27,498 nucleotides of DNA, from the NCBI GenBank assembly GCA_019420345.1, contig JAHZHI010000056.1, positions 1 to 27,498 of the forward strand. Direction: 5' to 3'. A program made the translations under genes and the position numbers. Within the stretch, counting starts at the first letter, position 1. Every line of letters begins with the position of its first letter. The notes beneath the pieces are model-generated. The model had not been told where the DNA came from. It saw only the letters and a list, made by a program, of their open reading frames with translations, and made no database searches. This DNA comes from Peptococcaceae bacterium. Lineage in GTDB: Bacteria; Bacillota; Peptococcia; Peptococcales; Peptococcaceae. Shown in pieces: positions 23,396-27,498 of this stretch.

Positions 23396-23731
23396 TTATA
23401 CGAAAGCAAAGAGCTTTAAGATGCCAACAATAATTGAAACGGTTACGAGTACGTATGCAATAAACCGTTGATTTTTATTTTGTGCCTTCACATGCACCAG
23501 CAGACCAATAACACTGAGAACGCCGGCTGACCAAGCAACGACTTGCTCGCCAATATAATTTTGCGGCAAACTGGTCGCGCTTAGAACCGCCAAAACCATT
23601 CCCCATATTGACATGACGTAAAATGCACCTTTTTTTACCTTTGTGCTTCTGCTCAGGAACATGATCAAAACACCTAAAACACTGATTACACTTGCAGCTA
23701 CAAACATGATTAATAAAATTCCTAATGCCAT
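23396..23731 (-). CDS. Small four-helix membrane protein of unknown function
   Basis: The family is not recognised. The 111-aa product has four hydrophobic helices (about 3-25, 36-54, 63-80, 90-110). Basic loops at 26-34 (SRSTKVKKG) and 80-89 (HVKAQNKNQR) predict that those loops are cytoplasmic, with both termini outside. No catalytic motif is seen. AGAGGAC lies before the ATG at 23731. It is downstream of, and in line with, the two-component genes. It has its own -10 and a pair of 10-bp repeats upstream, so it may be a target of that system. Confidence 0.75.
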   Translation of the reverse strand: MALGILLIMFVAASVISVLGVLIMFLSRSTKVKKGAFYVMSIWGMVLAVLSATSLPQNYIGEQVVAWSAGVLSVIGLLVHVKAQNKNQRFIAYVLVTVSIIVGILKLFAFV

Positions 23732-23762
23732 TTTCTTGTCCTCTCTTTCATTTGATGGCTTT

Positions 23763-23819
23763 ATAATATCAGAGATTTATAAAGAAAAATCGCAGCCATT
23801 TCTAAAGAATTCTAAAGAA
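23763..23819 (-). promoter_or_regulatory. Putative activator-type promoter with two 10-bp direct repeats
   Basis: TATTAT (23763-23768) lies without a good -35. Upstream are two adjacent copies of TTCTAAAGAA (23800-23809 and 23810-23819), about 45-65 bp before the predicted start. Tandem 10-bp sites at this distance are typical for OmpR-family activators. The second copy overlaps the histidine kinase stop codon. The link to the neighbouring regulator is inferred. Confidence 0.45.
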
Positions 23820-24858
23820 CCACTTTTATTTGCAGAGCGATTCGAATCATAAATGTCTCTGCTGTATTGGTAACAGATACTTCACCTTGGTATGTTTCAG
23901 CAATTTTTTTGATATTATCCAATCCGATTTTATGACTCTCTATACACTGGCTGTTCTGTGCTGAGATTCCATTTTTTTGAACGATCTCGATTTTCCCTTC
24001 CTTACACGCCAATGTTAACACCACCGGCACGGAACGCTCCCCATATTTTTCAACGTTCGAAATCAGATTATCAAAAATGCGTCTAAGCGAAAAAAAGTCC
24101 AAATAACCACAAAAATCATCACATTGTGCGGTATGCACCTCACAAAGAAACCGTTCTTCTAATATTTCTTCCCATTCAAAAGCCAATTGTTCCATCATAA
24201 GCTTAACATGCTCGACTTTTTGAAAAGAATGATTCGGCGTCCCCAACATTTGATCGGTAAGATTCTTGATCAGTTTTGCCTTTTCTTCCATCAGCGTGAT
24301 ATACGCCAGGATTTCATCTGTACTCAACGTCTTTTTGTTTCTCATGAATTCTGAGTAGGATAGAATCGACGTTAATGGTGTTCTAATATCATGAGAAAGC
24401 GAGCGAATAAACGCTTCTTTTTCTTCTTTTAAATGTCGTTCTTGGTCTGAGAGTTCGCGTTGCGTCGCCGCCAAAAAGTTGATGCTTTCTGCCAGTTCGG
24501 TCAGCTCATCCTCTCCTTCTAACGGAATGGAAGCGTTCATTCGATGCTCTCTCAAGGATTCAATGCCTCGAATGATGGTCATCAAATAGGACAAGCGCTG
24601 CCCAAGCATGAACAAAAATAAAACAATGAACACGATTGATGCAGCAATTGTGCAGACACTCCCAATCCAAACATCCAGCAAGGCATTCTGTGCACTGTCA
24701 ATCGTAATATGCTTCGCAGAAAAATACGTCGCCGCGATGGAATGCGAGGTAAAATATAGGACGCAGAATAAAAAGCCTGCGATAACGAGTGATAAAAACA
24801 AATACCCAATGATGACAAAAGCAAGCTTATAACCTTTTTCCTTGTGTTTACTCCACAT
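23812..24858 (-). CDS. Membrane sensor histidine kinase
   Basis: The 348-aa kinase has two transmembrane helices (about 12-36 and 64-86) with a short extracytoplasmic loop of about 27 residues. A HAMP-like linker follows, then HisKA with the phosphorylated H156 in RSLSHDIRTPLTS. The HATPase domain has its N box in DNLISNVEKYG and a G-box-like IGLDNIKKIAE near the end. The small outer loop argues for membrane-intrinsic or cofactor-dependent sensing, and the signal is unknown. The start is the ATG at 24858 (MWSKHKEKG), after GAAAGGGG, overlapping the regulator gene by 11 nt. A reading from 24909 lies wholly inside that gene. Confidence 0.93.
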   Translation of the reverse strand: MWSKHKEKGYKLAFVIIGYLFLSLVIAGFLFCVLYFTSHSIAATYFSAKHITIDSAQNALLDVWIGSVCTIAASIVFIVLFLFMLGQRLSYLMTIIRGIESLREHRMNASIPLEGEDELTELAESINFLAATQRELSDQERHLKEEKEAFIRSLSHDIRTPLTSILSYSEFMRNKKTLSTDEILAYITLMEEKAKLIKNLTDQMLGTPNHSFQKVEHVKLMMEQLAFEWEEILEERFLCEVHTAQCDDFCGYLDFFSLRRIFDNLISNVEKYGERSVPVVLTLACKEGKIEIVQKNGISAQNSQCIESHKIGLDNIKKIAETYQGEVSVTNTAETFMIRIALQIKVVL

Positions 24859-25552
24859 AGTACCCCTTTCCCCAAGCGGTTCGAATGTAACGAGGATTTC
24901 TCGAATCATCGCCTAATTTTTTTCTGATATTTTTTATATGCACCATAATCGCGCTGTCGCCCACTGCATCATCTTGCCAGATACTTTGGTAGATGCTGTC
25001 TAACGAAAAAATTTTTTTCTGGTGTGTCATCAATAGCTCCAGAATCTTAAATTCAGTATGTGTTAAGACAATGACCTCTTCTCCTTTTTTGACCGATTGC
25101 GCATCAAAATCTAAAAGAAGATCTTTGTATTTTAGCCGGTTCGCCGCTTTTGCCCCCGCTTCTTCAAGAGGAAACGAATATTGCTGCACCCTTCTTAGCA
25201 AAGATTTCACACGGAGAAGCAATTCAACATTAGAAAAAGGTTTTACCATATAATCGTCTGCGCCAGCAGAATATCCCATCATTTTTTCCGACTCACCAGA
25301 ATACGCGGTCAGAAAAATCATCGGCATCAAATAGTTCTTTCTGATTTCAACGCCTGCAGAAAACCCGTTCATCTCAGGCATATTCACATCCAAAATGCAC
25401 AAATCAATGGTAGAATCCACCAGATCTACCGCTTCCTTTCCATCATGTGCCGCCACGACCTCATATCCTTCCGCAGTAAGCAGCATCGTCAACAATTCCA
25501 AAATATCTTTTTCATCATCGGCAACAAGAATTTTATTTTTTTCCTTTTTCAT
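24848..25552 (-). CDS. OmpR-family response regulator
   Basis: The N-terminal receiver shows the acidic pair D12-D13, phosphoacceptor D55 (CILDVNMPEMNG), the conserved threonine (MIFLTAYSG) and lysine (MVKPFSNVELL). The C-terminal OmpR winged helix covers about 130-234 and ends RYIRTAWGKGYYVE. Length 234 aa is standard. It is the partner of the overlapping kinase. The ATG at 25552 has no clear ribosome site nearby. The strong AAGGAG lies about 38 nt upstream, beyond a small GGCAT/ATGCC hairpin. Confidence 0.95.
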   Translation of the reverse strand: MKKEKNKILVADDEKDILELLTMLLTAEGYEVVAAHDGKEAVDLVDSTIDLCILDVNMPEMNGFSAGVEIRKNYLMPMIFLTAYSGESEKMMGYSAGADDYMVKPFSNVELLLRVKSLLRRVQQYSFPLEEAGAKAANRLKYKDLLLDFDAQSVKKGEEVIVLTHTEFKILELLMTHQKKIFSLDSIYQSIWQDDAVGDSAIMVHIKNIRKKLGDDSRNPRYIRTAWGKGYYVE

Positions 25553-25624
25553 GATTCAACACTGCGGCATCCTATTGATGCAATGCCACGCTCCTTACCA
25601 CAAATTATTTTTTGAATTTCCTTT

Positions 25625-25653
25625 ATCATATCATGTCATACTTGAATTATAAA
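25625..25653 (-). promoter_or_regulatory. Putative promoter of the two-component operon
   Basis: TATGAT (25625-25630), a 17-bp spacer and TTTATA (25648-25653), about 75 nt before the response regulator start. It is a moderate match only. Confidence 0.4.
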
Positions 25654-25673
25654 TTCATTTTTCTCCGCTAAAC

Positions 25674-25713
25674 AAAAAGCAGAGAAATGAAACGTACTGT
25701 TCATTTCTCTGCT
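25674..25713 (-). terminator. Terminator of the CDF transporter gene
   Basis: A perfect 14-bp stem (25678-25691 with 25700-25713) and an 8-nt loop are followed by TTTTTG on the minus strand. It begins about 38 nt after the CDF stop. Confidence 0.85.
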
Positions 25714-25750
25714 CTGTCGTTGCTGCCAACAATTTATGGTTATTTACGAT

Positions 25751-26701
25751 TTATGCATGTTTTTTTGACTGTTGATGCTCATCGGCCGGGTTCACATGAA
25801 TCATCACATGTTTAACATCTGAAAATTGCTGCTCAACATTTGAATGCACTTTTTCCGCAACATCATGTGCCTCTCTCAAACATTTGTCGCCATCAACTTG
25901 AATTTCTAAGTCAAGATATACCTTATTGCCAAACATTCTGGAACGAAGCATATCCACACCAACCACACCATTTTGCATGGCAACATAATCACTGATTTGT
26001 TTTTCGTAATCCGCACCACAAGAAGTATCCAGCAACTTAACAGATGCGTCTTTCAGAATATCATAAGCCACTTTAAGAATGAAAAGGCAAATCACAACAC
26101 TTGCTACGGAATCCAAGACCGGATAGCCCAACATTGCTCCAGCAATGCCTATTAACGATCCAACCGAAGAAAATGCATCTGATCGATGATGCCAGGCATC
26201 AGCCAAAAACGCACTGGAATTGATCAGCTTGGCGTAATAACGTGTATACCAATACATGGCTTCTTTACCTACGATTGAGATAACCGCAGCAACAAGTGCG
26301 ATAGCGCTCGGCACCGCTAAAGAAACATAATTGCCGGATATTATATTTTCAATGCCAACTTTTCCAATTCCAAGACCTGTTACCATCAATACCGCACCTA
26401 AAATAAACGACGCAATGCATTCCAAGCGTTCATGACCATAAGGATGGTTAGAATCCGATGCTTTTTTTGACAGCTTCACGCCAATCCAGGCAATCAATGT
26501 TGTAAGAACATCTGAAAAAGAATGAACAGCATCTGAAATCATGGCACTAGAATGTCCTGCGACCCCTGCAAATAACTTAAAGCCCGACAATACCGCATTG
26601 CCCAGAACACTGACTAAGGACAATTTCCGAATGATGAGTTCTTCATCAACATCCTTTTGCTTATTCACCGTTTGACTCATTTTTTCTGTTTTCGTCGTCA
26701 T
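25751..26701 (-). CDS. Cation diffusion facilitator (CDF) metal exporter under NiCo riboswitch control
   Basis: The 316-aa proton-coupled transporter exports divalent metal. Six membrane helices span about 28-215, and a cytoplasmic ferredoxin-like CDF dimerisation domain follows (about 222-305, ending KHVMIHVNP). Transport-site residues are in ISDAVHSFSD (D57, H60, D64) and DAWHHRSDA (H171, D175). HPYGHERLE lies between helices 2 and 3. The riboswitch in the leader points to cobalt, nickel or ferrous iron as inducer and probably substrate. The sequence itself does not settle which. AGGAGGA is well spaced before the ATG at 26701. The tail is His-rich (DEHQQSKKH). Confidence 0.95.
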   Translation of the reverse strand: MTTKTEKMSQTVNKQKDVDEELIIRKLSLVSVLGNAVLSGFKLFAGVAGHSSAMISDAVHSFSDVLTTLIAWIGVKLSKKASDSNHPYGHERLECIASFILGAVLMVTGLGIGKVGIENIISGNYVSLAVPSAIALVAAVISIVGKEAMYWYTRYYAKLINSSAFLADAWHHRSDAFSSVGSLIGIAGAMLGYPVLDSVASVVICLFILKVAYDILKDASVKLLDTSCGADYEKQISDYVAMQNGVVGVDMLRSRMFGNKVYLDLEIQVDGDKCLREAHDVAEKVHSNVEQQFSDVKHVMIHVNPADEHQQSKKHA

Positions 26702-26715
26702 AAAAGAATCCTCCT

Positions 26716-26745
26716 AATTGATATCATAGTACAATGATATTGATT
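26716..26745. repeat. Palindrome just upstream of the CDF ribosome site
   Basis: ATATCAT (26721-26727), six bases, ATGATAT (26734-26740), extended by AAT/ATT three bp further out on each side (26716-26718, 26743-26745). It lies between the riboswitch terminator and the ribosome site, and a TATGAT is inside it. It could be the operator of a metal-sensing repressor with a second promoter, or an mRNA hairpin. Confidence 0.55.
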
Positions 26746-26787
26746 TCTCTTATGAACACCCCATTGAGATATGCTGTTCCCTAAATG

Positions 26788-26828
26788 AAAAAGACATCCG
26801 TGGAACATACAACTGTCCCACAGATGTC
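26788..26828 (-). terminator. Riboswitch-controlled terminator
   Basis: A 14-bp stem (26815-26828 with 26793-26806, two G-U pairs) and an 8-nt loop are followed by TTTTT on the minus strand. The 5' arm, ACATCTGTGGGAC, is also the 3' part of the NiCo aptamer, so aptamer folding and termination exclude one another. Metal binding should switch the gene on. Confidence 0.9.
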
Positions 26829-26901
26829 TACTTAATCTACATCTGCTGCCGCTATTGCAGCCCGGCCCCATGCCCAATAAGGCATCGCCTGCTCAGTTTG
26901 T
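26809..26901 (-). ncRNA. NiCo (czcD) riboswitch aptamer
   Basis: On the minus strand the order of conserved segments is AACTGAGCAGGC, a variable hairpin, GCCGGGCTGCAATAGCGGC, AGCAGATG, a loop, then CATCTGTGGGACAGTT. I recognise this from published NiCo/czcD aptamers. P1 pairs ACAAACTG (26894-26901) with CAGTTGT (26809-26815), with one bulged A. The inner hairpins ATGCC/GGGCAT-like, GCTGC...GCGGC and ACATCTG/CAGATGT follow. These RNAs bind Co2+, Ni2+ and, by later reports, Fe2+ cooperatively. It stands upstream of a CDF exporter, its usual partner. Confidence 0.93.
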
Positions 26902-26955
26902 ACTGGTGATCTCGCACCCCGAATAAGGATGTAATGCAGTGCAAAGAGTGAGTTC

Positions 26956-26984
26956 ATTCTACTATACATCATTTCTTATGTCAA
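26956..26984 (-). promoter_or_regulatory. Promoter of the riboswitch-CDF transcript
   Basis: TTGACA (26979-26984), a 17-bp spacer and TAGAAT (26956-26961). Transcription would start near 26949, giving a leader of about 250 nt. A small GGTG/CACC hairpin (about 26904-26917) lies between the start and the aptamer. Confidence 0.85.
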
Positions 26985-27064
26985 TTTATTTTCAAACCAA
27001 TAATTAACTTTACAAGATTCTCCCGGACAAATCGGCAGCGCTTTTATTATTACCCTGTCAAAAT

Positions 27065-27097
27065 GAAAAAGAGGTGTATTCTCTAAACCCCTTTTTC
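27065..27097 (-). terminator. Terminator of the CD3324-family gene
   Basis: A 10-bp stem (27088-27097 with 27065-27074, one G-U) and a 13-nt loop are followed on the minus strand by ATTTTG. The A/T-rich loop and short T-run make it moderate. It begins about 10 nt after the stop codon. Confidence 0.6.
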
Positions 27098-27107
27098 AAT
27101 TATATAT

Positions 27108-27377
27108 TTATTTTTTTCGTTGTTGTTGATGAATGATTTTTCGAATGGATGATTCGGATAAGGCATACGTTTCAGCCAACACCGAAACCTTGACGCCAGC
27201 TTTTTTAGCTGCTGCAATCTGTTGATTGCGACGCTCTAATTCTCGACGATAGCCAGAGACCTCACCCCATTCCTTTGCCTGAACAGTAGGAACATAGAGG
27301 TAACCGCCCTGAATATACTTTTGCAGTTCTTTAACCAAATCATTCGGTAAAATTGCTTGCGCATTTAAATATTTCAT
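27108..27377 (-). CDS. CD3324-family small helix-turn-helix protein
   Basis: The 89-aa basic protein resembles the CD3324 family (Mor-like fold) of Bacillota. It has an N-terminal MKYLNAQAILPNDLVKELQKYIQGGYLYVP segment, a WGEVSGYRRELERRNQQI helix and a C-terminal HTH (VSVLAETYALSESSIRKIIH). It probably binds DNA, but its targets are unknown. AAGGAGAGG lies before the ATG at 27377. About 120 nt remain upstream to the window edge, and I see no convincing promoter there. Confidence 0.8.
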   Translation of the reverse strand: MKYLNAQAILPNDLVKELQKYIQGGYLYVPTVQAKEWGEVSGYRRELERRNQQIAAAKKAGVKVSVLAETYALSESSIRKIIHQQQRKK

Positions 27378-27498
27378 GCTTGCCTCTCCTTGAAAACACA
27401 GTGATCAAGACATTCAGCCAGCATGAGCCACGGCTATTTTTTACGCGGCGAATTTACAATCTAAGTGCAACAAAAAATGACTCATAGAACTTCTGGTA

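Noticed and set aside
26788..26901. T-box leader
   Set aside because: The TGTGGGACAG and TTCCACGG stretches looked superficially like a T-box, but no T-box core sequence or specifier loop is present and the NiCo aptamer explains all conserved segments.
27108..27377. Phage Mor/C activator as a sign of a prophage
   Set aside because: The fold may be Mor-like, but the protein matches the chromosomal CD3324 type and no phage genes are nearby in the window.
1..27498. CRISPR array, defence island or biosynthetic cluster
   Set aside because: No regularly spaced repeats, and no Cas, restriction or synthase genes were found. Apart from the insertion element the window is core chromosome.

Overview
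The window reads as a chromosomal segment of a low-to-mid GC member of the Bacillota (Firmicutes). Housekeeping genes dominate, nearly all on the minus strand, with strong AGGAGG-type ribosome binding sites and sigma-A-type promoters. The gene set and order include dprA-topA-trmFO-xerC-hslV-hslU-codY, dnaG-rpoD and ccpN-ppsR-ppdK. HslV carries an N-terminal threonine, unlike the serine of Bacillus CodW. My best guess is a Negativicutes-type anaerobe, but nothing in the window fixes the class.

Layout from low to high coordinate. About 20-727 is an IS200/IS605-type element with a single Y1 transposase. 790-1461 is a zinc-ribbon membrane protein of unknown role. 1633-9871 is a tightly overlapping block, read from dprA down to codY: DNA uptake, topoisomerase I, tRNA m5U54 methylation, XerC, the HslVU protease and the CodY regulator. 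9959-10597 is nth. 10649-13834 is the block tsaE-tsaB-rimI-tsaD-mecA (t6A tRNA modification plus a ClpC-type adaptor). Just upstream lies a tRNA-CAU gene, judged to be tRNA-Ile2, whose consensus promoter overlaps the end of rpoD. 14008-18117 is dgt-dnaG-rpoD. 18259-22383 is ccpN-ppsR-ppdK, a gluconeogenic control module in which the regulator, the PPDK regulatory enzyme and PPDK are translationally coupled. It uses a TTG start for ppdK and apparently an ATC start for ccpN.

22816-23343 is the only clear plus-strand gene, an HdeD/DUF308 membrane protein. It converges on a small four-helix membrane protein (23396-23731), which sits downstream of an OmpR-type two-component system (23812-25552). 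A pair of 10-bp direct repeats lies in front of the small membrane gene. 25751-26701 is a CDF metal exporter. Its leader holds a well-preserved NiCo (czcD) riboswitch (26809-26901) whose 3' strand overlaps an intrinsic terminator. The window ends with a small CD3324-family HTH protein (27108-27377).

The observations most worth checking are the tRNA-Ile2/t6A arrangement, the ATC start and palindromic -10 of ccpN, the riboswitch plus a second palindrome ahead of the CDF gene, the ribosome-site-sequestering hairpin of the transposase, and the direct repeats ahead of the small membrane protein. I did not find a clearly new multi-gene system. The novelty here is mostly regulatory.
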